This document shows, in pieces, positions 45,017 to 53,661 of a stretch of DNA of 64,000 nt. This stretch comes from a virus. The position numbers and the translations under genes were made by a program. The notes under the pieces were generated by a model, which saw nothing but the letters and a program-made list of their open reading frames with translations, was not told the DNA's origin and did no database searches. The DNA lies in IMG/VR virus record IMGVR_UViG_3300041402_000314, positions 1 through 64,000 of that record; one strand, written 5' to 3'. Position 1 is the stretch's first letter. Every line of letters begins with the position of its first letter.

Positions 45017-45577
45017 TTGAGTAATATGTTCGTATGTGGAGACCATCATTTTTTTCATAAGAATTGTATAAAATATGATGGAAGACCATTTTCATCAGTA
45101 AAGGAAATGAATGAGACTATGATTGAAAGACATAATGAGATAGTCGGTAAAGGCGATCTTGTTTATAGTGTCGGTGATTTTTGTTTCGGTGGAACGGAAG
45201 CATGGAAGAAAATAAGATCAAGGATGAATGGAGACTGGCATCTAGTCATGGGAAATCATGACAGACAAAGTTCTCATTTTCTAAAGACTCTATTTTCCAC
45301 CATCCATGAGATAAAGAACCTTAGAATAGGTAAACATACCATCGTTCTTTCTCACTATCCGATGTACGCATGGGAGAAATCCCATTATGGAAGCTTTCAT
45401 TGTCATGGACATGAGCATGGTTCTCTGAAGGACGGCTACGATCAGACAGGTAAAATTCTGGATGTGGGAGTCATGACCAATAATTATTACCCATATTCAG
45501 TAGAAGACATCATAGATCATATGAAAACCAAACCTGATAACTGGAATCAACTTGATAATAGGAGATTGAAGAAATGA
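45017..45577 (+). CDS. calcineurin-like phosphoesterase
   Basis: 186 aa, TTG start. CGDHHFFHKNCI, SVGDFCFGG, LVMGNHDRQS, LSHYPMYAWE and CHGHEHG give the full metal-binding set. Common in phages; substrate unknown. Overlaps the 70-aa gene. Confidence 0.86.
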   Translation: MSNMFVCGDHHFFHKNCIKYDGRPFSSVKEMNETMIERHNEIVGKGDLVYSVGDFCFGGTEAWKKIRSRMNGDWHLVMGNHDRQSSHFLKTLFSTIHEIKNLRIGKHTIVLSHYPMYAWEKSHYGSFHCHGHEHGSLKDGYDQTGKILDVGVMTNNYYPYSVEDIIDHMKTKPDNWNQLDNRRLKK

Positions 45578-45786
45578 GCGAACAGATTGAAAAGGCTATG
45601 AAAACTTTGAAAGAAGCTATGTTAGCCGACCCAGACTATGCTCATGCTTGGCATTGTAATCTCGCTATGGCTTTCTATGATGCGATGGATGATAATTGTA
45701 TCGATGAAAACTGTAAGGAAGTATGGCGAAACGAAGGTGCTTCAAGATTTATGAAATTAGCTTTTGGTGTTGATACCGAAGCATAA
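45574..45786 (+). CDS. conserved small phage protein
   Basis: 70 aa (MSEQIEKAMKTLKEAMLADP). Contains DPDYAHAWHCNLAMAFYD, a motif I recognise from other phage/TPR-like short proteins. Function unknown. Confidence 0.65.
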   Translation: MSEQIEKAMKTLKEAMLADPDYAHAWHCNLAMAFYDAMDDNCIDENCKEVWRNEGASRFMKLAFGVDTEA

Positions 45787-45805
45787 CTTTAAATAGGAGT
45801 CTTAA

Positions 45806-46141
45806 ATGAGTGAGAATGTCCGTGAAGACGTAATAAGTAAGATCGTTAGGGTAAAGATCAATGGAGAAGAATATAGCGGTTTAGATACCAAAGAGGCCGT
45901 TGGAATAGCTCTTCAGCCTATGCTACCACATCTAAAATACATGTCGAGGGAAAATGTTGGAAAATATATCAATGACATAAAGGAAATGTTGGAAAATGAC
46001 TTGAGTATGAAGGTATCAACTACAGTTACGAATTTTTTAACCAATATAAAAGAGATGAGAGAAGATAAAGTTATGGTAGCTGTTTATGATTTACTACTTA
46101 ATATTGAAGGGCTTGGGATGGGTAAGAGGTATGGGTCTTAA
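45806..46141 (+). CDS. unknown protein
   Basis: 111 aa (MSENVREDVISKIVRVKING), helical C-terminal half. ATG/TAA overlap with the next gene. No family. Confidence 0.58.
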   Translation: MSENVREDVISKIVRVKINGEEYSGLDTKEAVGIALQPMLPHLKYMSRENVGKYINDIKEMLENDLSMKVSTTVTNFLTNIKEMREDKVMVAVYDLLLNIEGLGMGKRYGS

Positions 46142-46647
46142 TGGAGAAAGTGAGAGAATGGGATATCCAGAATCTCCTATATAAACATCTCCAGTACGAT
46201 AAGCAACATGAATGTATATACCCCAATAATTGTAGTTTGTTTGGTTGGGAAGCTGATATGATTAGTGCTACTAAAGCAGGATACGTGAATGAATATGAGA
46301 TCAAGGTTAGTCGTTCAGACTTTAAAGCTGATTTCAAGAAGCCTAAACATAGGTATTTTCTGAAGGAGTCTATACGACATAAACATTACCCTGCTTATTT
46401 CTGGTATGTTACATATGGATTTGAGATAACTGACGATATGATACCTTCCTATGCTGGACATATAGAAATAGTACATCATAGAGTTAGAAAGAACCAGTTA
46501 ATGCTCGATGTAAAGAAGAAGGCTCCTAAGATCAATGATTATAAGCTTGATGAAAAGCGGAGAAATAGATTGTATTCTGGTATGTACTATAAGTATTGGA
46601 ATATAAGAGAAAAAGAACTTAAACTTTTAGAAGAGGAGAACAAATGA
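46141..46647 (+). CDS. PD-(D/E)XK nuclease-like protein
   Basis: 168 aa. WEADMISATKAGYVNEYEIK has the acidic residue plus ExK spacing of the PD-(D/E)XK core (about 35-55), followed by VSRSDFKADF. Possibly a DNA repair or restriction-like nuclease. Highly charged throughout. Confidence 0.68.
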   Translation: MEKVREWDIQNLLYKHLQYDKQHECIYPNNCSLFGWEADMISATKAGYVNEYEIKVSRSDFKADFKKPKHRYFLKESIRHKHYPAYFWYVTYGFEITDDMIPSYAGHIEIVHHRVRKNQLMLDVKKKAPKINDYKLDEKRRNRLYSGMYYKYWNIREKELKLLEEENK

Positions 46648-46925
46648 GACCGATTGGAGAAAGAGTAATTGTAAAGAGAGAAGAGATATCTAATGTGACT
46701 GATAGTGGTATTGTTACGTCTACAGGACAGCAAGAATTATCTGATAGAGCAGAGGTAATTGCCGTAGGAAGCGGTAAAAAATTAAATGATGGTACAACCC
46801 TAGCTCTATCTGTTAAAGTAGGCGATAACGTCATTATTAACAGGTATGCTGGACAAGAAGTTATTATTGAAGAGGAAAGTCATATTCTTCTCAATGAAGC
46901 CGATATTTTTGCTGTGATAGATTGA
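46644..46925 (+). CDS. GroES-type co-chaperonin
   Basis: 93 aa. RPIGERVIVKREE, SGIVTSTGQQELSDRAEVIAV and VKVGDNVIINRYAGQEVIIE match Cpn10. A phage co-chaperonin could partner host GroEL for capsid folding, as T4 gp31 does. The mobile loop (about 15-30) is only roughly conserved. Overlaps the gene before. Confidence 0.9.
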   Translation: MRPIGERVIVKREEISNVTDSGIVTSTGQQELSDRAEVIAVGSGKKLNDGTTLALSVKVGDNVIINRYAGQEVIIEEESHILLNEADIFAVID

Positions 46926-46936
46926 ATCGAATAAAT

Positions 46937-46944
46937 TATAAATA
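46937..46944 (+). promoter_or_regulatory. T4-type late promoter
   Basis: Rightward TATAAATA 57 bases before the gene at 47002. The gap also holds a 7-codon frame (MNKGELL) with GGAG. Confidence 0.55.
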
Positions 46945-47001
46945 TATGAACAAAGGAGAGCTACTATGATTAAATAAATCAGAACCCTTAAGGAGGGCAA
47001 T

Positions 47002-47259
47002 ATGAAAGATCATAGTAAGAGAGCTTTAAGAAGACATCACCTAGAGAGGCTTAAACGGAAACGTGCGTCATATTATTGGTGGTGGGCTGGTAGTGATGTT
47101 AAACGTCTTGGTAAGGTAGTAACCACACCTTGTATGTGTAGTTGCTGGATGTGCGGAAATCCTAGAAAGTATTATAAAGGACAATGGGGAGAAGAACGTA
47201 CTATTCAGGAAAGAAAGTATTTTCAGGAATCCATCGAAGAACTTTTGGAAGAAGTATAA
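47002..47259 (+). CDS. conserved Cys-motif protein
   Basis: 85 aa. Basic start (KRALRRHHLERLKRKRASYY), then TPCMCSCWMCGNPRKYY. This CxCWMCGNPRK family is widespread in phages and bacteria; function unknown. Confidence 0.78.
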   Translation: MKDHSKRALRRHHLERLKRKRASYYWWWAGSDVKRLGKVVTTPCMCSCWMCGNPRKYYKGQWGEERTIQERKYFQESIEELLEEV

Positions 47260-47262
47260 ATA
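47255..47262 (+). promoter_or_regulatory. T4-type late promoter
   Basis: Rightward TATAAATA then CTTAAAAA; overlaps the stop of the preceding gene, 27 bases before 47289. Confidence 0.72.
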
Positions 47263-47288
47263 CTTAAAAACCTTACGGAGATAGATAT

Positions 47289-47558
47289 ATGAACGAAGAA
47301 TTAATGAAGAAGATAGATGGGTTGATTCCAGAAGAAGAAGAGGTTGTGGAGGAAGCTAAGTCCATAGTTATCATAAATGAACTCAAAAGAGAAATTGAAA
47401 AACTGGTATCATGGTTAGAAAATAAATCTAAAGATAATCAAATTTCTAAGAAAATGGTAGTAGATAATATAGATTTGAAATGTAGGGGTATTGTACCAGA
47501 ATTAATGTTAAATATTGTTAGAAAATCTTTGAAGAAGAACGGAATTGATATAACTTAA
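47289..47558 (+). CDS. unknown protein
   Basis: 89 aa (MNEELMKKIDGLIPEEEEVV), acidic start and basic C-terminal half. No family. Confidence 0.58.
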   Translation: MNEELMKKIDGLIPEEEEVVEEAKSIVIINELKREIEKLVSWLENKSKDNQISKKMVVDNIDLKCRGIVPELMLNIVRKSLKKNGIDIT

Positions 47559-47560
47559 AA

Positions 47561-47592
47561 AAGAGGTGCTAATATAATTTAGCACCTCTTTT
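47561..47592. terminator. bidirectional rho-independent terminator
   Basis: GAGGTGCTAA/TTAGCACCTC, 10-bp stem with A- and T-runs. Serves the rightward gene at 47289 and the leftward genes ending at 47598. Confidence 0.92.
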
Positions 47593-47597
47593 CATTT

Positions 47598-47726
47598 CTA
47601 CTCTTCTAACAATGTTTTTTCTTCCTTTACGGTCTCAGTTTCTTCAACTAATTTTTCTCCGCATTTAGGACAATAATTGTCTTTTTCTTCAACTTTAGCT
47701 TTACATCTAGTACAAATTGTTTCCAT
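47598..47726 (-). CDS. zinc-ribbon protein
   Basis: 42 aa: METICTRCKAKVEEK, then CPKCGEKL and an acidic tail. Ends in TAG. Function unknown. Confidence 0.58.
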   Translation of the reverse strand: METICTRCKAKVEEKDNYCPKCGEKLVEETETVKEEKTLLEE

Positions 47727-47749
47727 ATAATTCTCCTTAATATTTTTTA

Positions 47750-48058
47750 TTACTCTTCTTTATCTGATAGAAAGCCCCGACCCCTCAGTTTTTTATCCAG
47801 ATTATGATGTCTCAGAATCTTAGATTTGTCACCCTTTGCTGCGTTATTCGCTTTACAATCAGTATATTCATAGGTATAGCCGTCACTGCTGTTACATTCT
47901 CCAGAAAATTTAAAAGCCGTTCCAGTAGAAACATCTTTACTAAAACTTTCTTTTTCTTTACATTCGGGACAATCTTTAATAACTTCTCCTTCTGATATTC
48001 TTTCTATATTTTCATCAGTAAACCCACATTTTGAACATGTTCTTTGATAAATCGGCAT
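47750..48058 (-). CDS. FmdB-type zinc ribbon
   Basis: 102 aa. MPIYQRTCSKCGFTD and CPECKEKESFSKD are the FmdB signature; a second Cys pair and a basic C-tail follow. Function unknown. Confidence 0.75.
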   Translation of the reverse strand: MPIYQRTCSKCGFTDENIERISEGEVIKDCPECKEKESFSKDVSTGTAFKFSGECNSSDGYTYEYTDCKANNAAKGDKSKILRHHNLDKKLRGRGFLSDKEE

Positions 48059-48073
48059 ATTAATTCTCCATTG

Positions 48074-48081
48074 TATAAATA
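48074..48081 (+). promoter_or_regulatory. T4-type late promoter
   Basis: Rightward TATAAATA then CTTATAAA; transcript begins with the structured leader before the GIY-YIG gene. Confidence 0.7.
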
Positions 48082-48086
48082 CTTAT

Positions 48087-48158
48087 AAAAGAGAGTTAGC
48101 TTTGATGGTCGAATCATCTCAGCAACAAGTAGGAGCTATCTTACTTGATGTCCTCTCA
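48087..48158 (+). ncRNA. structured leader RNA, copy B
   Basis: Same plan as 43251-43323: GAGAG/CTCTC outer stem, GATG/CATC hairpin, CAAGTA/TACTTG hairpin, conserved AGCAACA and TGTCCTCTC. The second hairpin shows compensatory changes against copy A. Confidence 0.6.
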
Positions 48159-48192
48159 CTACTATTTATATCACTTATAAAGGAGCTATATC

Positions 48193-49026
48193 ATGCTAGA
48201 AGAAACCCATATCTATTATACCTATGTTCTAATCAATCCACTAAAACCAAGCAAAGAATCTTATATAGGAGGAATCTCTTTATATGATAATGAACCATTT
48301 TATTTTGGTATCAGTAAAAGAGAAGAAAGATTAAATGAACATCTAGCATGTTATGATACCGATAAAAATGGACATAAGAAGAATACCATCAAGAAGATAC
48401 AAAGAAATGGTTCAGACCCAATTTTTATTAAAATATTAGAAAATGTAGATGAGCAAATTGCGAAGAATAAAGAAATAGAAATGATTGCTTATTATGGACG
48501 ATTCGATAAAAAATTAGGTCCATTGACTAATATGACCGATGGAGGAGATGGTTTCAGTGGTTTTATTAGAACTGAAGAACATAAAAGAAAAATAAGTGAA
48601 GCACTGAAAGGATGTAAAGGCAGGAAGAAAAATCAAGACGAAAAAGATAAAATTTCTTTTACTTGTAAAAAATTCTACCAGACAGAAGAAGGGAAAGAAA
48701 TAAAGAAAAATCAATCAGAAAATAGTAGAGGAAATGGTAATTATAATTTTGGTAAAAAATTATCTGAAGAATCAATAGAAAAACGTACAAAGACTAGACA
48801 TGAAAATGGTAATTATAAACAATCCGAATCCGCAAAAGAAAAATGTAGACAAGTATCAAATGACTATTGGAATTCTCCAGAAGGCCAAAAACGGAAAACG
48901 AAATTGAAAAATAAAATACCTCTTAATAAAGGAAAGAAACTTTATAATAATGGAATCCTTCAGAAATGTTTCAAAGAAGGTAAACAACCTGAAGGATGGA
49001 CAAAGGGTTCAATTAAGAACCCTTAG
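48193..49026 (+). CDS. GIY-YIG homing endonuclease
   Basis: 277 aa. YYTYVLINPL and SYIGGISLYDNEPFYFGISK form the GIY-YIG core; GFIRTEEHKRKISEALKG is a NUMOD-type DNA-contact motif; one YNNG...PEGWTKGS repeat ends it. Sibling of the gene at 43349; lone rightward gene between leftward operons. Confidence 0.84.
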   Translation: MLEETHIYYTYVLINPLKPSKESYIGGISLYDNEPFYFGISKREERLNEHLACYDTDKNGHKKNTIKKIQRNGSDPIFIKILENVDEQIAKNKEIEMIAYYGRFDKKLGPLTNMTDGGDGFSGFIRTEEHKRKISEALKGCKGRKKNQDEKDKISFTCKKFYQTEEGKEIKKNQSENSRGNGNYNFGKKLSEESIEKRTKTRHENGNYKQSESAKEKCRQVSNDYWNSPEGQKRKTKLKNKIPLNKGKKLYNNGILQKCFKEGKQPEGWTKGSIKNP

Positions 49027-49219
49027 TTTGGTAGCCGTCAGAAAACCATCCTTTTCCTTTTAATATAAATCCGCCAGAATTCCCTATGGATTTTTTGAAA
49101 GTCTTAGAAGATTTGCAAACTTTACAAAAGAGAACGCACTGAGATTTAGCTTCATCCATTTTTAAGTATCGCTCTATATTATCATCACAATGCTCACAGC
49201 GATACTCATATATTGCCAT
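49013..49219 (-). CDS. FmdB-type zinc ribbon
   Basis: 68 aa: MAIYEYRCEHCDDNIERY and CKVCKSSKTFKKSIG. Overlaps the end of the convergent GIY-YIG gene by 14 bases. Function unknown. Confidence 0.72.
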   Translation of the reverse strand: MAIYEYRCEHCDDNIERYLKMDEAKSQCVLFCKVCKSSKTFKKSIGNSGGFILKGKGWFSDGYQTKGS

Positions 49220-49367
49220 TCTCTTCGTTCTCCTTAATCGCTTTCTTTTTATACATTTCAGCTAAACCCACGATTTCATAACCATCTAATCTGAAATCAA
49301 AAGTATCTTCCCACTTACCTGTATCCTGAAGATATTTCTTTGCTTCTTCGAAATCGTTGGTATCCAT
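49206..49367 (-). CDS. 53-aa unknown protein
   Basis: MDTNDFEEAKKYLQDTGKWE, acidic and helical. Overlaps the FmdB-type gene. No family. Confidence 0.55.
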   Translation of the reverse strand: MDTNDFEEAKKYLQDTGKWEDTFDFRLDGYEIVGLAEMYKKKAIKENEENGNI

Positions 49368-49670
49368 TCAGTCTCCTTCTTCAGCACTTAGTCTTTCTAT
49401 TTCGTTATTTATCTCTACCATTTTTTCAGCTATTTCTTTACCTGATAACGGATGGGTAAGAGGTGCTACTAAAAATCTTACTTGATTAGCAATTTCACAA
49501 AGACCGAATTCATCATCTTCTTTCAATTCTCTTCTCAGATCATCTAAATCATGTTTAACTGGTTCCTGTGTATAACCTACAGAATGTATAATAGACTCAT
49601 TAAAATATACCAATATAACATAATTCCATTTCTCATCTAACATAACATCTATTTTTTCAACTATGTCCAT
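49368..49670 (-). CDS. unknown protein
   Basis: 100 aa (MDIVEKIDVMLDEKWNYVIL), acidic, mixed alpha/beta. Late promoter at 49690-49697. No family. Confidence 0.6.
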   Translation of the reverse strand: MDIVEKIDVMLDEKWNYVILVYFNESIIHSVGYTQEPVKHDLDDLRRELKEDDEFGLCEIANQVRFLVAPLTHPLSGKEIAEKMVEINNEIERLSAEEGD

Positions 49671-49689
49671 AATTTGTTCCTCTCGTAAG

Positions 49690-49697
49690 TATTTATA
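49690..49697 (-). promoter_or_regulatory. T4-type late promoter
   Basis: Leftward TATAAATA then CTTACGAGAGG, 20 bases before the 100-aa gene. Confidence 0.68.
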
Positions 49698-49702
49698 TCT
49701 AT

Positions 49703-51493
49703 TTATTCCTCTACCTTGATCTTAGAGAAATCTCCTTCCTTATAACATTCAATTCTAGTAGCATCTTCTATGACCAAATCCTTGTTATGGGACACGACAA
49801 AAATATTCTTAAGTTGTTCCTTCTTAACCTTCTCTTTGAGTATAGAAATGAAGATACCTTGAGCAATAGAATCTATGGAACCATCAAGCAGCTCATCGAG
49901 AACCAATATGTTAGTATGAACACTATTTTTGTTTCTGGTCATGTCGATGAAAGATAGAAGAATAGCAAGATCGATTCTCTTCTTTTCACCAGCGGACAAG
50001 TTGTAATAGTTCAAACCTTTCTTAGAGAATCCCTTTAATGTGATATCGAAAGTATCAGAGAATTCTACATGGAAATTCTTTTCAAAATCACTCATATACT
50101 TCTTGATAGAGGAATTCAGGAAAGGAAGGTCTTTCTTGATAGCGGAAGCCTTTACACCTTCATCCGATAAAATGGTTTTGAGAGAGGTCAGGAGCTTGAG
50201 TTTGGCTTCGAAGCTTTCCTTCTCGACCTTGAGCTTCTTGTACTTCTCTACATAGTCCTTTATCTTCTGCTTATCAATGAGTCCAGAGATATGATTATCG
50301 ATAGTATCTAATTTCTTTGAGTTGATATCCCTTTCTATTCTTTCAATACGTGTCTCAATACCAGATACTTTAACATCTATATCGCTGTTAGTAGCCCATA
50401 TAGCTTCGATAGTATCTTTAAGACTTTCTTTTTCTTCATTAACAACAGTTTGTTCCGTTGCAATAGCATCTTTCTTCTTACTATCAAGCTTAATCTTTTT
50501 CTTCAGATCAGCGATTTCTTTCTTATAGGTCTTAATATGTCCTTGGCGGTGCTTATCATCCATCTCAGAAGCGCATGTAGGACACGTAGAATTGTCCTCA
50601 AAGAACGTTATCTCCTTCTCCTTGCCCTCGATATCCCTTTCATAGTTTTCTACGCTTAAATCGAGTTTTGTGAACTCCTGCCTGAGAGCATCGTATTTTG
50701 ATTCCTTGGTGGAAAGTTCATCTTTCTCTTTCTTTATCTTCTTTTCATCGACCAACTTACTTTCAAGAGGTTCAATCTGGCTTTCCAGTTCTTTCAATTC
50801 CTTCTCAAGAGCCTCAATAGCATCTAGTTTATCCTGCTCGAACTTTTCCTTCAGCTCTTTATACTTCTTAAGCTTATCCTTACCATCTATGACTATCTCT
50901 TTAGTGAATTCAAAGTCCTTTTTGGTATTGTTAAGCATGTCCTTAGTATCTTTAATTCTCTTCTTAACGTTGTCTAACATCAGGGAGTATATCTTGAGTC
51001 CCATCAAATTCTCTGTTATACTTCTAGTCTCGGTTGGTTCAAGATCGACAAAAGGCTTAGATGTATTCACACTCAGTACAGAAATATTCTTGAAGGTGAG
51101 AGCATCCATCTGAATGATTCTATCCAGCTCTTTTTGAACGAGAACAGCGGAAGAAAGGCTATCCATTTTCTTACCATCTTTCCATAGTTCAAGGTAGTTA
51201 GGCTTCAAACCTCTTTTAACCGTATATTTGGTTCTACCGTCTATAGTAAAATCAAGAGTAACCTCACATTCTTTCTTGTTGATGTTGTTGATTACCTGTT
51301 TCTGGGTTATCTTCTTTCTATGAATCTTTCCGAATAGAGCAAAGGATATAGCATCGACTATTGAGGTAGACTTACCAGTTCCATTTTCTCCTGTGATCAG
51401 AGTGAAGGCACTCTTATTTAAAAATATCTCGGTAATAGCATTACCATAACTCAAAAAATTCTTTAACGTTATTTTTCCAAAATCAATTCTCAT
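49703..51493 (-). CDS. 46: gp46-type recombination nuclease ATPase (Rad50/SbcC)
   Basis: 596 aa. Walker A TGENGTGKS near 34-42, long coiled coil to about 300, zinc hook CPTC, second coiled coil, ABC signature NLSAGEKKRIDLA and Walker B ILVLDELLD. With gp47 it resects DNA ends to start recombination-dependent replication. Gene order gp47-gp46 and a 4-base overlap are as in T4 relatives. Confidence 0.94.
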   Translation of the reverse strand: MRIDFGKITLKNFLSYGNAITEIFLNKSAFTLITGENGTGKSTSIVDAISFALFGKIHRKKITQKQVINNINKKECEVTLDFTIDGRTKYTVKRGLKPNYLELWKDGKKMDSLSSAVLVQKELDRIIQMDALTFKNISVLSVNTSKPFVDLEPTETRSITENLMGLKIYSLMLDNVKKRIKDTKDMLNNTKKDFEFTKEIVIDGKDKLKKYKELKEKFEQDKLDAIEALEKELKELESQIEPLESKLVDEKKIKKEKDELSTKESKYDALRQEFTKLDLSVENYERDIEGKEKEITFFEDNSTCPTCASEMDDKHRQGHIKTYKKEIADLKKKIKLDSKKKDAIATEQTVVNEEKESLKDTIEAIWATNSDIDVKVSGIETRIERIERDINSKKLDTIDNHISGLIDKQKIKDYVEKYKKLKVEKESFEAKLKLLTSLKTILSDEGVKASAIKKDLPFLNSSIKKYMSDFEKNFHVEFSDTFDITLKGFSKKGLNYYNLSAGEKKRIDLAILLSFIDMTRNKNSVHTNILVLDELLDGSIDSIAQGIFISILKEKVKKEQLKNIFVVSHNKDLVIEDATRIECYKEGDFSKIKVEE

Positions 51494-52533
51494 ATTTGTA
51501 CCTCACCATGTATTTCGTGGCTTAATTTTATAAGCTCAAGTTTATCAATATCATCGGAAAACTCCGATTCCTTTATGAAGACATTAAGATATTCCAGAGG
51601 ATTAGAAAGGTTCTCATCCATCTCATCTGGGGTCTCTATTTCACCATCATCAAAACCATCTATTGTAAGTGATAATAGATTTTTTGTTAATATCTTTTCT
51701 TGAAGCTTCAGGACCGCCTTCTCAGTAACATCTTCATCGATAGTTAATTTCACGAAGTTATGAGCGAGATCAGAACTCGTTACAGTCTTATTTTTTATCT
51801 GGCTCAGAAGAACCTTCTTATACTGCGGTGACATGGTATTAGGGATGAAGTCTAGGTCTCCGCTCCTGAAGTTAAGAATATAGACTCCTTTCTCATTACC
51901 ACAATCACCCCAATCCATATGGAAGGGATTTCCGACATAAGTGATACCATCCGATTCTTGTCTGATATGAAAATGTCCTGAGAATGTCTTTCCGAACGCC
52001 TTCTTAAATTTGGAAGCATCCAGACCTGTTTTTTCAGTGACTCCAGACACTAACTCGAAGCCGTTTATCTCGAAATGACCAAAACAATAATCCGCTTTCT
52101 GGGAAAACAATTCTTTGGCCTCATCTGAGTTTATAATCCAAGGACATAGAACGACATCTTTATTATCTATTGAGAATCTTTTGATATCCTTTACTACCTT
52201 GAAGTTAGGATGGGTATTTTCGAACATCCTCAGACTAGATATATTCCTCGTATTCTTATAGTATATATCATGGTTCCCTGTAAGAAGCTCAATATTTAGA
52301 TCAGGAAATTCAGTAACTATCGATTCGAAACAATCAATAGCTATGTTAATGGTTTTCGTATTAATAGCGTTTCTGTTATTAAAGAAGTCCGCTAATATAA
52401 AAAGATAATCTATGTTATTTTCTTGGATGGTAGGGATAAGAAAATTCTCTAACCAGTCCAAGAAAATATCGTGATAAGTATCTGAATCTCCCCGAACTCC
52501 AACATGCCAATCTGACGTAATCAATGCTTTCAT
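51490..52533 (-). CDS. 47: gp47-type recombination nuclease (Mre11/SbcD)
   Basis: 347 aa. TSDWHVG, DFFNNR, TGNHDIYYK and SGHFHIRQ hold the Mn-binding residues of Mre11-type nucleases. Partner of gp46 encoded directly downstream with overlapping codons. Confidence 0.94.
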   Translation of the reverse strand: MKALITSDWHVGVRGDSDTYHDIFLDWLENFLIPTIQENNIDYLFILADFFNNRNAINTKTINIAIDCFESIVTEFPDLNIELLTGNHDIYYKNTRNISSLRMFENTHPNFKVVKDIKRFSIDNKDVVLCPWIINSDEAKELFSQKADYCFGHFEINGFELVSGVTEKTGLDASKFKKAFGKTFSGHFHIRQESDGITYVGNPFHMDWGDCGNEKGVYILNFRSGDLDFIPNTMSPQYKKVLLSQIKNKTVTSSDLAHNFVKLTIDEDVTEKAVLKLQEKILTKNLLSLTIDGFDDGEIETPDEMDENLSNPLEYLNVFIKESEFSDDIDKLELIKLSHEIHGEVQI

Positions 52534-52545
52534 ATTTTTCCTCTC

Positions 52546-52722
52546 TTATATTTTTATTAAAAATAAAACACCTAATACCGCAACTACTATTAATACTTGA
52601 AGTGCTAACATTGCTCCAGCATATCCACAATTATGTTCTTCGCCTTCTTGGTATACTACTCCACATCCATAACAATGATACTCAAAATCAGGAATCTTAA
52701 TATTTTTATCTGGTTTACTCAT
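52546..52722 (-). CDS. 58-aa zinc-finger, tail-anchored protein
   Basis: CYGCG near 17-21 and a C-terminal hydrophobic helix (LALQVLIVVAVLGVLFLI). Between gp47 and the 96-aa gene. Function unknown. Confidence 0.55.
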   Translation of the reverse strand: MSKPDKNIKIPDFEYHCYGCGVVYQEGEEHNCGYAGAMLALQVLIVVAVLGVLFLIKI

Positions 52723-52738
52723 TATTTTCTCCTAACTG

Positions 52739-53029
52739 TTATAATTCAATACTATCAGGTATATTAAATCCTTCGATAATATATAGTTCATGAAACATAG
52801 GTCTCGTAAAATCTCGTTCTTTTTTAACTGTAGTGACACCCTCAACTTCTATCAATAAACACTGTACATATCCGACCCATCTCCCTGTCTTATCTGGAGG
52901 CCATAACATACAGTTATCAACAACACATTTCATCATATCGTTAACTCTATCTTCCGATATAAGCCCTGTAACCATCTCAGCATATCGTTCCTGTAGTTTA
53001 AGATAGAGTAGGTTGGTCAAATTCGTCAT
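52739..53029 (-). CDS. unknown protein
   Basis: 96 aa from MTNLTNLLYLKLQERYAEM. Ends overlapping upstream gp55. CMLWPPDKTGRWVGYVQCLL is distinctive. A T4-type late or replication accessory protein is possible but unproven. Confidence 0.55.
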   Translation of the reverse strand: MTNLTNLLYLKLQERYAEMVTGLISEDRVNDMMKCVVDNCMLWPPDKTGRWVGYVQCLLIEVEGVTTVKKERDFTRPMFHELYIIEGFNIPDSIEL

Positions 53030-53036
53030 GATAAGA

Positions 53037-53465
53037 TTATTGTTGATCATATTCCGATTCACAATCTCCAGAATCTTGTGAATCTATATATAAATTTTCT
53101 CTTTGTAAGAATTCATCGTAAGCTTGTTTTCTTATTTTCTCTATATTCATATTACCTTTCTTTTCCTTCTTAATTCTCATTATGAATGCGTTTATGATTG
53201 TTCTGGTAAAATACGCGAAAGGATTAGAACTTTTTGTTCTATCGAAAGTACCAGCATATCTACAAAGATTGAAAAGTGCGTCTGATTGCATTTCAGCTTT
53301 CCAGTCATCCGAATAGTTTATGAACTGCCTTGAGAATAAAAGATTTTTGGTCATATCCACAAAAATCTTACCTAGCTTTTCGGTTAAAACTTTTGTTTCT
53401 TTATATTCGTCTAAGAGTACCAAGAACTCAGTGTTATTTACAAAATATTTTTTCTTTATTGTCAT
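53037..53465 (-). CDS. 55: gp55-type late sigma factor
   Basis: 142 aa (T4 gp55 is 185). The core DWKAEMQSDALFNLCRYAGT, FDRTKSSNPFAYFTRTIINA and FIMRIKKEKK match gp55, the minimal sigma that recognises TATAAATA late promoters. Expected to work with a sliding-clamp-bound co-activator (gp33/gp45, not in this window). Confidence 0.88.
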   Translation of the reverse strand: MTIKKKYFVNNTEFLVLLDEYKETKVLTEKLGKIFVDMTKNLLFSRQFINYSDDWKAEMQSDALFNLCRYAGTFDRTKSSNPFAYFTRTIINAFIMRIKKEKKGNMNIEKIRKQAYDEFLQRENLYIDSQDSGDCESEYDQQ

Positions 53466-53530
53466 CTATACTCCTTGTAGGTTTCCAACATGTTATTTTA
53501 AAAAATTCAACATGTTATTTAAAAGCCTAT

Positions 53531-53560
53531 ATTATACTACATTATAAGGGGTTTTGTCAA
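53531..53560 (-). promoter_or_regulatory. sigma-70-type promoter
   Basis: TTGACA (53555-53560), 18 bp, TATAAT (53531-53536), leftward, for gp55-gp47-gp46. Confidence 0.85.
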
Positions 53561-53567
53561 ATCAGCC

Positions 53568-53581
53568 TATAAATATTTATA
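53568..53581. promoter_or_regulatory. overlapping divergent late promoters
   Basis: TATAAATATTTATA contains TATAAATA in both directions (53568-53575 rightward, 53574-53581 leftward) between the gp55 and dUTPase operons. Confidence 0.6.
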
Positions 53582-53599
53582 TCGCATATTTGTGGCGAT

Positions 53600-53629
53600 T
53601 TGACAAAATGAGGTCAGATGAGTTATAAT
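53600..53629 (+). promoter_or_regulatory. sigma-70-type promoter
   Basis: TTGACA (53600-53605), 18 bp, TATAAT (53624-53629), rightward, 33 bases before the 53662 gene. Confidence 0.86.
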
Positions 53630-53661
53630 GCAGTTAATAAATTTGAGGAGAAAAAACATCT

